Assembly (NCBI GenBank): GCA_043757045.1 | Contig: JAYVQC010000241.1 | Coordinates: 37,916-101,915, forward strand | Length of the DNA: 64,000 nucleotides | Source: JANNGC01 sp043757045 | Lineage (GTDB): Bacteria; Verrucomicrobiota; Verrucomicrobiia; Limisphaerales; SIBH01 | Direction of reading: 5' to 3' | In this document: one piece after another, positions 17,401 to 26,100 of the stretch | Layout of the letters: every line of letters begins with the position of its first letter | Numbering within the stretch: the first letter of the stretch is position 1 | Position numbers and translations under genes: made by a program | Notes under the pieces: model-generated | What the model saw: the letters and a program-made list of their open reading frames with translations, nothing else | Told to the model about the DNA's origin: nothing | Database searches by the model: none

Positions 17401-18998
17401 CGCTGGATGCGCCCGCGAGCGTGTCGCTGGCGGCCAGTGCGGCGGATAGCGATGGGGTGATCTCGCAGGTGGAATTTTATGCGGGCGCGACGCGGGTCGG
17501 GCAGGTGTTCGCGCCGCCGTATGCGGTCACGTTGAACAATCTCGGGGCCACGAACTACGCGTTCACCGCCGTGGCCACGGACAATTCCGGGTTGTCCGCC
17601 ACGAGTCGTGTGGTGGGCGTGTCGGTGCATTTGCCGGAACCAGCGGGGCGCGGGACGGGGTTGCAGGCGGAATACTTTGTGGACCGGAATTTGACGCAGT
17701 TCTTCGCGGCGCGCGTGGATACGAACATCAATTTCAACTGGGGCAATGGCGTGCCCATCGCGGGCATGGCGGCGGATAATTTCTCGGTGCGCTGGACGGG
17801 GCGCGTGCAGGCGCGGCGCTCGGGGGTGCATCAGTTCCACACGGTCACGGACGAGGGCGTGCGGCTGTGGGTGGATGGCAAGCTGCTCGTGGATAATTGG
17901 ACGGGGCATTTTCAGACGGAAGATTCGGGCAGCATCACGCTGGTGGCGGGGCGGTATTACGACCTCACGATGGAGTATTTCGAGGGTTCATTCAGCGCGG
18001 TGGCGCAGTTGTTTTGGACGCAGCCGGGGGTGGCGAAGGAAGTGGTGCCGTCACCGCAGTTGTATCCGGCGGACCGGGGGTTGCGCGGGGCGTATTTTTC
18101 GGGGGCGGCATTTAATTCGGCGGCGTTCACGCGGATTGATGAGGCGGTGAATTTTTTCTGGAACACGAATTCGCCGGACCCGGCGGTGATGCCGGTGTCG
18201 TATTCGGTGCGTTGGACGGGGCAGGTGCGGGCGAACGCGGGCGGCACTTATCAATTTTTCACGTTGAGCGATGACGGGGTGCGTTTGTGGGTGAATGGGC
18301 AACTCATCATCAGCAACTGGTCGGCGCACGCGGTGGCGGAGGATGTGGGTTCTATCGCGCTGGCGGCGCGGCAGTCGTATCCGGTGGTGTTGGAGTATTT
18401 TAATGCCACGGGGGCGGGAACGGCGGTGTTGTCGTGGCTGCCGCCTGGCGAATCGAAGCAGGTGATTCCCACGGCCAATCTCACGCCGCATCAGAATAAC
18501 AACCCGCCCGCGCTCGGCTTCGTGGCGAATCGGACGGCGGTGCGGAACAACTTGCTGACGTTCACGGCCACGGCGTCGGATGCGGATGCGGGGCAGGCGC
18601 TCACTTACTCACTGGATGCGGGTGTGCCGAGTGGGGCGGTGATTCATCCGACATCGGGAGTTTTTTCTTGGACGCCGGCGAGCAATCAGGCGTTTGGACC
18701 GCTGTCGGTGACAGTGCGGGTGGCGGACAATGGTGCGCCGCTGATGACGGACGGGCAGGCGTTCACGATCTCGGTGTTGACGAATCCGACGTTGAATTTC
18801 GCGCGGTCGGGCGCGGGCGCGACGCTGGCGTGGCCGCAATCAGCGGGCACGGCGCAGCTTTTCAGCGCCACCAATTTGAATCCTCCCGTGACTTGGGCAC
18901 CGGTGACGAACGTGCCGGTCCTGAGTAATGGATTTTTTTCCGTGAACTTCGCCGCGCCCACGAACGGGACGCGGTTTTACCAATTACAAACGCCATGA
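14442..18998 (+). CDS. Secreted polysaccharide lyase family 8 with CBM-like and PA14 modules
   Basis: A 1518-aa protein, start chosen at the ATG overlapping the upstream stop. The signal peptide h-region is LLLLISAFCFLLSAF, cleaved near LGAA. Residues about 25-800 are a PL8 lyase (hyaluronan, chondroitin AC or xanthan lyase class, beta-elimination). The NWFDFEIATP motif is at about 159, N214 is in TAANKIW, H264 and Y273 are in HNEFAYNAGYG, R327 is in GRYHTR, and SSSRIANYES and NLKGWYTGEGMTYLYN are at about 420-460. The Asn-His-Tyr-Arg spacing matches the recalled pneumococcal hyaluronate lyase catalytic set (349/399/408/462). Then follow a DNRLRE/CBM96-like domain (805-970), a bacterial Ig domain (974-1063), two PA14 domains (1070-1350), a cadherin/He_PIG-like domain (1353-1446) and the shared C-terminal module. 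Substrate cannot be read from sequence. A heptamer repeat occupies the signal-peptide codons. Confidence 0.93.
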   Translation: MRKAENRKQKSAQRAPGARALLLLISAFCFLLSAFPLGAAEFDTLRLRWRDLLTQGTNASFANPLYQNWISSVGNSAQSYWSTMNTSPTRTNLWSAYPYPAADSSDISGTYSRLRTMALAYSIKDSALEGNTGLRSATINGLDWMFTNHYNASSVVFDNWFDFEIATPLVLNDITTLLYSNLSPAQISNYMAAVEHFTPTPSESFISTNLTAANKIWKSLVVAVRGVLVQNSNKVALARSGLSDVFPYVTSGDGFYRDGSFVFHNEFAYNAGYGVELLDSMGSMMQLLTGSTWAITDPAQTNVFRWVTDSFQPFFARGAAMEMVDGRYHTRNGDAHERGHEMLSAILRVAQVAPLADATAYKSFVKGMIQSDTYRNFLTAQSPPYNVWASAALNDTNIPARVVTTEHRQFPGMDRVVHHTPDWTFALSTSSSRIANYESTRGENLKGWYTGEGMTYLYNRELGQYSDQFWATIDPYRLPGTTVDTFTRTNGSGDSYRSPNNQTGGASILGLYGVSAMHLNAWVSTLAARKSWFVFDNEIVCVGNSVSSAETNSGVETIIENRRLGLYGNNALTVNGTAKPSGPGWSETMNGTSWAHLAGTANDTDIGYFFPSSTTVKALRESRAGAMRDLNTTYGSATKYTRHYLTMYFDHGTNPNNGTYSYVLLPGMSASAVAAYAASPDITILQNNSTATAVRENRLGLVGINHWRDSSNQVAGAGISFSHKAAAILKNDGTVLDLGVSDPTQTNTAGLTVELTNSVTAVLSLDAGVTVLQTSPLRLLFNTSNTYGATLRAKFSVGAFQTNALLAIADAHVQNGAAAVTNFGTSSTLSVKAGSASTTRETFLKFDLSSVPGTIVGANLRLVSRSFVEPVFHTAALVSDNSWTETGVIWNNKPGSTTPTVTWPVVGNNLTSTIPVTAFITPALANGGVLSFRIFSNGTNSSGPTSSSEFVSYGARENSAANVPQLLVSYVRSAPAVSLTSPEDGSALDAPASVSLAASAADSDGVISQVEFYAGATRVGQVFAPPYAVTLNNLGATNYAFTAVATDNSGLSATSRVVGVSVHLPEPAGRGTGLQAEYFVDRNLTQFFAARVDTNINFNWGNGVPIAGMAADNFSVRWTGRVQARRSGVHQFHTVTDEGVRLWVDGKLLVDNWTGHFQTEDSGSITLVAGRYYDLTMEYFEGSFSAVAQLFWTQPGVAKEVVPSPQLYPADRGLRGAYFSGAAFNSAAFTRIDEAVNFFWNTNSPDPAVMPVSYSVRWTGQVRANAGGTYQFFTLSDDGVRLWVNGQLIISNWSAHAVAEDVGSIALAARQSYPVVLEYFNATGAGTAVLSWLPPGESKQVIPTANLTPHQNNNPPALGFVANRTAVRNNLLTFTATASDADAGQALTYSLDAGVPSGAVIHPTSGVFSWTPASNQAFGPLSVTVRVADNGAPLMTDGQAFTISVLTNPTLNFARSGAGATLAWPQSAGTAQLFSATNLNPPVTWAPVTNVPVLSNGFFSVNFAAPTNGTRFYQLQTP
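14447..14546 (+). repeat. Facing heptamer arrays forming a hairpin in signal-peptide codons
   Basis: Left array 14447-14474 is four 7-mers: GAAAGCA, GAAAATA, GAAAGCA, GAAATCA. Right array 14512-14546 is five 7-mers of the complementary type: TTATTTC, TGCTTTC, TGCTTTC, TACTCTC, TGCTTTC. The 13-mer AGAAAGCAGAAAT (14460-14472) pairs exactly with 14514-14526. An inner stem CGCGCACC/GGTGCGCG (14481-14488/14490-14497) nests inside. The right array encodes the hydrophobic core of the lyase signal peptide. Confidence 0.8.
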
Positions 18999-19053
18999 CG
19001 ACCAATGGTCAGGGCAACGCAACAAAACAAAACTCAGCGAGTAAGTTAAAATT

Positions 19054-19719
19054 ATGAACATCAAGGTGCTACTGGTGGATGATGATCCCTACGTGCGCGA
19101 GGGCGTGCGGTCGTGTTTGAGCCGACATCTGCAGTTCGATGTCGTGGGCGAGGCGGCCACCGGGCAGGAGGCCATCGCGGGCGTCAAGGCGCACGGGCCG
19201 GACGTGGTGGTGATGAACAGTTCGTTGCCGGGGATGGACGGGTTGGAGACGACGCGTTCGCTCCGGACGTCGCATCCGAAGGTGCGGGTGCTGATCCTCG
19301 GCGGGCGCAAGGGCCGGGACGTGGTCAAGGACGTGGTGCGCTCGGGCGCGCCGGGTTATTTGAGCAAAAATGCGTCGCCGACGGAACTGGTCACCGCCAT
19401 CGAGAAGGTCCATCGCGGCGAGACGTCGTTCGCGCCGGATGTGGCCCAGGCGTTCTTCGAGGAATTCGTCCAGAACGGCGGACGGCTCGAAGACACCGGA
19501 CCCAAGCCGCTCTCGGATCGTGAGAAGCAGGTGCTGGCGCTCATTGTCGAGGGTTTGCCGAACAAGGACATGGCCGCCCAACTCAGCCTGAGCGTGCGAA
19601 CGGTGGAGAAGCATCGCCAGCGGGTCATGCGCAAGCTCGGGGTGCGGCGCGCCACGGAACTGGTGAAGTTCGCCGTGACGCGGGGGTGGGTGGATTTGAA
19701 TTCGGTGGGGCAGGCGTGA
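19054..19719 (+). CDS. NarL/LuxR-family response regulator with degenerate receiver
   Basis: A 221-aa protein. The receiver domain (about 3-120) begins IKVLLVDDDP with the acidic pocket D9/D10/D11 intact. The acceptor position in VVVMNSSLPGMDG is Asn55 instead of Asp, and the usual Ser/Thr switch residue is Gly83 (VLILGGR); Lys105 in GYLSK is conserved. The LuxR-type HTH is at about 152-214 (PLSDREKQVLALI, MAAQLSLSVRTVEKHRQRV). The family normally controls transcription after phosphorylation by a histidine kinase; loss of the Asp suggests phosphorylation-independent control or ligand or partner sensing. No kinase is adjacent. It starts 55 nt after the lyase stop, so may be co-transcribed, and has no Shine-Dalgarno, only an A-rich leader. 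A terminator follows 17 nt after the stop. Targets are unknown; the neighbouring surface genes are plausible. Confidence 0.93.
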   Translation: MNIKVLLVDDDPYVREGVRSCLSRHLQFDVVGEAATGQEAIAGVKAHGPDVVVMNSSLPGMDGLETTRSLRTSHPKVRVLILGGRKGRDVVKDVVRSGAPGYLSKNASPTELVTAIEKVHRGETSFAPDVAQAFFEEFVQNGGRLEDTGPKPLSDREKQVLALIVEGLPNKDMAAQLSLSVRTVEKHRQRVMRKLGVRRATELVKFAVTRGWVDLNSVGQA

Positions 19720-19736
19720 GAACGGTCTGTCCAGAG

Positions 19737-19763
19737 CGCGGCGCGCGTGCGTCGCGTTTTTTT
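19737..19763 (+). terminator. Intrinsic terminator after the response regulator
   Basis: A 7-bp stem CGCGGCG/CGTCGCG (one G-T pair) with loop CGCGTG is followed directly by seven T residues (19757-19763), 17 nt past the stop. It likely closes the giant gene-tolC-lyase-regulator unit. Confidence 0.75.
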
Positions 19764-20175
19764 ACGCCTGATTCCTGGCGGGGTGGGAATCGTGCGGAGG
19801 AGGGTGTTACGCAATTACACCACGCTGGCGGATGCGCGTTTTACCCAGATGGAACGCAACTTGGGCGGCGGCTACGGTTGGCGCGCTTTGAGGGGGTTCG
19901 CGCCTGGTGGCTGGAGGGCAGCCGCGCGGGTCTTCGGAGCGGCGCGAGGAGGGGCGTGGAAACACGCCTCGTTCGGAGGGCGGAAATCCCGTGGTCGAGA
20001 CGCGGGAGAAGAGCTTTGGGCGCGCGCAGTTTTGGGAACAGCCTCCATCGAGGGTCGGTGGTCAACCACAGAACGCACTTTTAACCGCGTGATTCAGGCT
20101 ATGAAGAACTGTTTCACCCGCAGAATTTGCCGCGCCGAAATTACAGCCGCAGGCGCGGAATGTCGCATTAGTCAC
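19764..20175. other. Intergenic region, no supported gene
   Basis: About 410 nt between the regulator terminator and the next start. The downstream frame stays open back to 19747, but the translation is Arg/Gly/Ala-rich and resembles read-through of non-coding repeat DNA. The region contains a strong stem-loop GGCGTG-GAAA-CACGCC at 19953-19968 with a GNRA-type tetraloop. The promoter of the next gene must lie here, but I cannot place it confidently. Confidence 0.5.
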
Positions 20176-23100
20176 ATGGAAAATCAGAATCAGAAGAGGG
20201 AACGCCGTCCGTGGAGAGTCGAGAGTCGAGAGTCGAGGGCTGGATGCCTCGGCTGCCGCTGGGCTTTGGTCGCGTTGGTTTGGCTCGCGGCGATGCTGGC
20301 CCCGAACGCCACGGCGCAGACCACCGGCCTTTACCGCGAGGTTTACCTCGGCATCCCGGGCAGCACGTTGCTGAGTCTCACGAACGTTTTTCCGCCCGCG
20401 CCCGATCAGGCCGAAGTTTCCACCAACCTTTTTGAAACTCCCTCCAACTACGGCGACAATTTCGGCGAACGCTACCGCGGCTTCCTCATCCCGCCCGTCA
20501 CTGGCGAATACGTCTTCTGGTGCCAGGGCCAAAACTCCGCGATCCTCTTCATCAGCCCCGACGAAAGCGCGGTCAATAAAGTCGGCCTCGCCTACAACCT
20601 CAACAGCGCCCTCGCCCGCTCCTGGTATATCTTCCCCACCCAGCAATCCACGAACCTCTACCTCGAAGCCGGCCAACGCTATTACGTCGAAGCCCTCCAC
20701 AAAACCGGCAACGGCGATGATTCCTTCGCCATCGGCTGGAAGCTGCCCAACGGCACCTACGAACAACCCATGCCCGCGTCCCACTTCCGCCCCTTTGGCC
20801 AGGCCGCCGTCAGCGCCCCCGTGCTCACCGCCCAGCCGACGAACGCGACCGTCCTCGAACAATTTCCCGCCACCTTCCGCGTCGCCGTCAGCAACCTCGA
20901 CGCCGTCACCTACCGCTGGACTCGCGACGGCACCAATATCCCCGGCACCCTCGGCGCGAGCTTCACCCTCCCCGTCGTCACGCTCGCCGACCACGGCTCC
21001 ACCTTCGCCTGCATCGTCAGCAACAATTTCGGAGCCACCACCAGCGCGACCGTCACCCTCAACGTCACGGCCGACACCGACGCCCCAGTGCTGCGCCACG
21101 CGGCGAACCTCAACACCAACGCCATCCTCGTCGCCTTCACCGAAGCGCTCGACCCCGCCACCGCGCTCGTCGGAGCGAATTACACCCTCAGCCACGGGGC
21201 TCAAATCACCGGTGTCCAATTCGGCCCCCGGCCCCACACCATCGTCCTCGCCACCACGATGCTCGCGCGCAACACCAATTACACCCTCACCATCAACAAC
21301 CTCCGCGACCGCGCCGCCACGCCCAACATTCTCGCGCCCAACAGCACCACCACTTTCGTCGCCTACCTCAAAGGCATTTACCGCCAACTCTTCCCCGAAC
21401 TCTCCGGCAGCCAACTCACCGACCTCACGAACAGCCCCATCTACCCCGGCCTGCCCCTCCTCGCCGAAGTCCTCACCAACGCCCTCGCCACCCCTGCCTG
21501 GCCCACCAACAACTATGGCCAACGCCTCCGCGCCCTCCTCGTGCCCCCCGTGACCGGCAGCTACACCTTCCAAATCAGCGCCCACGACAGCGCCACCCTT
21601 TACCTTAGCACCAACGCCTTCACCACCAGCGCCCGCGCCATCGCCAGCGTCACCACCGCCCGCGACGCCAGCGCGGGCCAATACCTCGTGCAGACCAACC
21701 AGACCAGCGCGCCCATCCCGCTCGTGGCCGGCCAGCAGTATTATTTGCAAGTCCTCATGAAAAGCGGCCTCTCCGTGCAAAGCCCGCCCGACCATTGCTC
21801 CGTCCGCTGGACCCTGCCCGACGGCACCGTCGAGGACCCCATCCCCGTCGCGCGCCTCGTGCCGAGCGGCCTGCCCTTGCCCGTGATCAGCCAACACCCG
21901 CAACCCGTCGAGACCGAAGAAAACCAGCCCGCCAGCTACAGCGTGCTCGTCTCAAACTTCGACCCCATTTTTTATCAATGGCAGCAAAACGGCACCAACC
22001 TCCCCGGAGCCACCAACTCCATCCTCTACAAACCCGCCGTCACCTTGGCCGAGAACGGCAGCACCCTGCGCTGCGTCCTCATCAACTACTCCGGCACCGC
22101 CACCACCCTCGAAGCGACCCTCACCGTCTTCCCCGACGCCACGCCGCCCGCGCTGGCGCAAGTGATCAACAACGGCACCAACCGCCTGACCGTGACCTAC
22201 AACGAGCCAGTCGAGCTGCTCACCGCCACGAACCTGGCGAATTATACCCTGCCCGGCGTCACCCTGAGCGCCCCCGTGCTCAGCACCAATGGCCTGACCG
22301 TCACCTTCAACACCACGCTCCTCGTCATCGGCAGCAATTATACCGTGACCGTCAACAACGTCCGCGACCGCGCGACCACGCCGAATATAATTACCCCCGC
22401 CAGCCAGTTCACCTTCACCGCCGTCACCTTCTTTTTGCAAAACATCGGCAGCCCCGCCGACGCCAGCTACACGCCCGTCGCGGGCGGCGCAGACCTCACG
22501 GCGGGCTACGGCGATTTCTTCGGCGGCAGCGACGCCTTCAACTACGCCTACCTGACGCGCGTCGGTGATTTCGATGTGAAGGTGCGCGTGGCCCGGCTCG
22601 ACTTTGCCGACACCTGGAGCGTGGCCAGCCTCATGGCGCGCGAAAACCTGAACACGACGAACAAATACGCCGCCGTCTGCGCCACCCCCAGCATCGCCGG
22701 CTCCTTTTTTCAATACCGCACGAACGGCGGCGTCGTGCCCTCGGGCAGCGGTTCTTTCCCGGTGAATTATCCTTACACCTGGCTGCGCCTGCAACGCTCC
22801 GGCGGCACCACCTTCCACGGCTACGCCAGCCTCGATGGCGAGACCTGGACGAAACTCGGCACCGCCATCATCTCCATGCCCGCGACGATTTACCTCGGCT
22901 TCACCGTCTCCAGCCGCTCGGGCACGGCCACGACCACGGCGGAGTTCCGCGACTTTGGCAACAACACCAGCACCAACCTTTCCGCCGCCCCGACGATGGT
23001 GGAACCGCTCGGGCCGTCCTCGCGCCGCACCGGCCTGGCCATCTCGGAAGTTCTCTACAACGCCGCGCCCCGCACCGACGGACGCAAGATCGAATTCGTG

Positions 23101-26100
23101 GAACTGCACAACTCGAATCCCTTTTTTGAAAACATCGGCGGCTACCGCCTCACCGGCGACATCAGCTACACCTTTCCCACCAACACCATCCTCCCCGGCG
23201 GCGGCTTCCTCGTCATCGCCCGCGCCCCCGCCGATGTCACCGCCGTCTATGGCCTCAACGGCGTGGCCGGTCCCTACCTCGGCAGCCTGCCCGGCAGCAA
23301 AGGCACCGTGCGGCTCCGCAACCCGGTCAACGCCATCCTGCTCGAACTGAACTACGACGACGACAACGGCTGGCCCATCGCCGCCGACGGCCCCGGCCAT
23401 TCCCTCGTCCTGGCCCGCCCCTCCTATGGCGAAAACAATCCGCACGCCTGGGCCGCCAGTGACCGCATCGGCGGCTCGCCCGGCCGCGTGGACGGCCTCT
23501 TCCTCGAACCGACCCGCCACATCGTCATCAACGAATACCTCGCCCACACCGACCTGCCCGACCTGGATTTCATTGAACTGTTCAACCGCAGCAAAAGCGC
23601 CGTGGACCTCTCCGGCTGCTGGCTCTCCGACGATCCGAAGACCAACAAATTCCGTATCCCCGACGGCACGATCATCGGGCCGACCAATTTCCTCGTCTTC
23701 CACGAGACGCAACTGGGCTTCTCCCTGAACGCGGGCGGGGAAGCCATTTACCTGGTCAACTCGAACCGCACGCGCGTGCTCGACGGCCTCAAATTCGACG
23801 GCCAGGAAAACGGCGTCAGCACCGGGCGCACGCCGGACGGTGCGCCGACCTTCAGCCGCCTCGCGAGCCGGACGCCCGGCGCAAACAACGCCGCCCAGCG
23901 CCTCGAAGCCCTCGTCATCAATGAAATCATGTACAATCCTATCACCGGCGATGACTGGGATGAGTTTGTGGAAATCTACAATCGCGGCACGAACGCCGTG
24001 AACCTCGGCGGCTGGCGATTGAACAAGGGCGTTGATTACACCTTTCCGACCAACACCATCATTCCCACCAACGGCTACATCGTCGTGGGCAAAGATCCCG
24101 CCGTGCTCCGCACCAGCTACACCAACCTCAACCTCACCAACTGCTACGGCCCCTTCTCCGGCACGCTGTCCAGCAGCGGCGAGCGCCTTACGCTCGACAT
24201 GCCGGACACGGTCATTTCCACCAACCTGCTCGGCGTCGTGGACACGAACATCATTCACATCATCATGGACGACGTGACCTACGGCACCGGCGGCAAATGG
24301 GGCAACTGGAGCGACGGTGGCGGCAGCAGCCTCGAATTGACGGACCCGCGCAGCGACAACCGGCTCCCCTCGAACTGGGCCGACAGCGATGACAGCGCCA
24401 AGAGCGTTTTTACCACCATGACCGTCAACGGCACGCTCGACCACATGGGCGGCTCCTCCAGCATGTGGAACGCGCTGCAACTCTGGCTCTACGAAGCGGG
24501 CGAATGCCTCGTGGACAACGTCTCCGTCTCCACCAGCCCCGCCACCGTGCCGGCCGTGTCCGTACCGAACGGCAATTTCTCCAGCGCCAACACCGGCGTG
24601 AACGAGTGGGTGGCGCAAGGCACGCTCCGCTACTCTTACATAGAGAACATCGGTGGCGTGAACGGCAACGTCCTGCACGTCGTCTCCCAAGATCGCGGCG
24701 ACACCGGCGCGAACCGCATCAACAAAGTGCTCACCGCCCAATACGTCTCGAATACCACCGCCACTATCACTGCGAGCGTGAAGTGGCTGAAGGGCCGGCC
24801 GGAAATGCTCTTCCGCCTGCGCGGCAACGGATTGGAAATCCCCGGTGTGATGAACGTGCCGCGCAACCTCGGCACACCGGGCGCGCGCAACAGCCGTTTC
24901 GCCACCAACGCCGGCCCGGCCATGACCGAAGTCGCGCACAGCCCCGTGCTCCCCGTGGCGGGCGAACCCATCACCGTGACCGCCCGGGTGCATGATCCCG
25001 ACGGCGTGGCCTCGGTGCAGTTGACCTGGCGCCTGGATCCCACCGGCCTCCCGATGGTCACGAACATGGTGGACAACGGCACAGGCCAGGACCTGTTTGC
25101 CCGCGACGGCATTTACACTGCGACCATTCCCGGCCAGCCGGACAACGCCATGATTGCGTTTTACGTCTCCGCCACGGACAGCAACGCCTTCGTCCGCACC
25201 ACCCAATTCCCCGTCGGCGCGCCCGCCAAAGAATGCCTCGTGCACATCGGCGACAAGCAGCCCGTGGCCAGCTTCGCCAGCTACCGCTTCTGGATGACCG
25301 ACCAGACCCTCTCCGACTGGATCACCGCCGAAAAGGTCAGCAGCGAAATTTTCAAAGGCACCTTCATCTACGGCAACAGCCGCATCATCTACGACGCGGG
25401 CAGCCATTACGCCGGCAGCCCCGCGCACGCCAAACTCTACGACTCTCCCACGGGCACCAATTGCGATTATCAGTTGATCCTCAAAGCGGATGACGCCGTG
25501 CTGGATGAAACCTCGCTCCGCATTCAGGAACCCGGCCTGTTCGGCGCGGACCGCACCTGCCAGAACGAATCGCTCGGCTACTGGATGATCAACCAGATGG
25601 GCATTCCTTCGCTCAACCGCCGCCCCATCAACGTCTTCATCAACGGCCTCCGCCGCGGTCTCATTTACGAGGACACGCAGCGCCAGAATTCCGGCTTCCT
25701 TTCCCAATGGTTTCCCGACGCCGAGTCCGACCTCAGCGACCTTTATCGCATCGGTTACTGGTATGAGTATGGCGATGATTTGGCGAATCGCAGCAACAAC
25801 GAGCCGACGCTCCAAGACCTCACCACCGTCGGCGGCGTGAAGAAGCTGGCGCGTTACCGCCAGACCTTTAGCAAGCGTGCCGTCAAGGAAACGGTGCATA
25901 ATTACACCAATCTTTTCCAGCTCGTGGACGTGCTCAAGACCACGAACACCGGCGATGCTTATGCTGCCGCCGTGTTCCCCGTCGTGGATGTTTCCAGCTT
26001 CACCCGCGCCTTCGCCGCCGAGCGCATCTTGAACAACACGGACCTCTACGGCGCGCGCCGCATCTCCGGCACGGAGAGCAAACCCGGTTCGCAAAATTCC

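Noticed and set aside
14442..18998. Cellulosome-type docking of the lyase
   Set aside because: The lyase has no dockerin- or cohesin-like domain, so classical enzyme docking is not supported.
19747..20175. N-terminal extension of the CotH/LTD protein back to 19747
   Set aside because: The extra 143 residues are Arg/Gly-rich, overlap a terminator and hairpin DNA, and would put the signal peptide far inside the chain; ATG 20176 gives a normal export signal.
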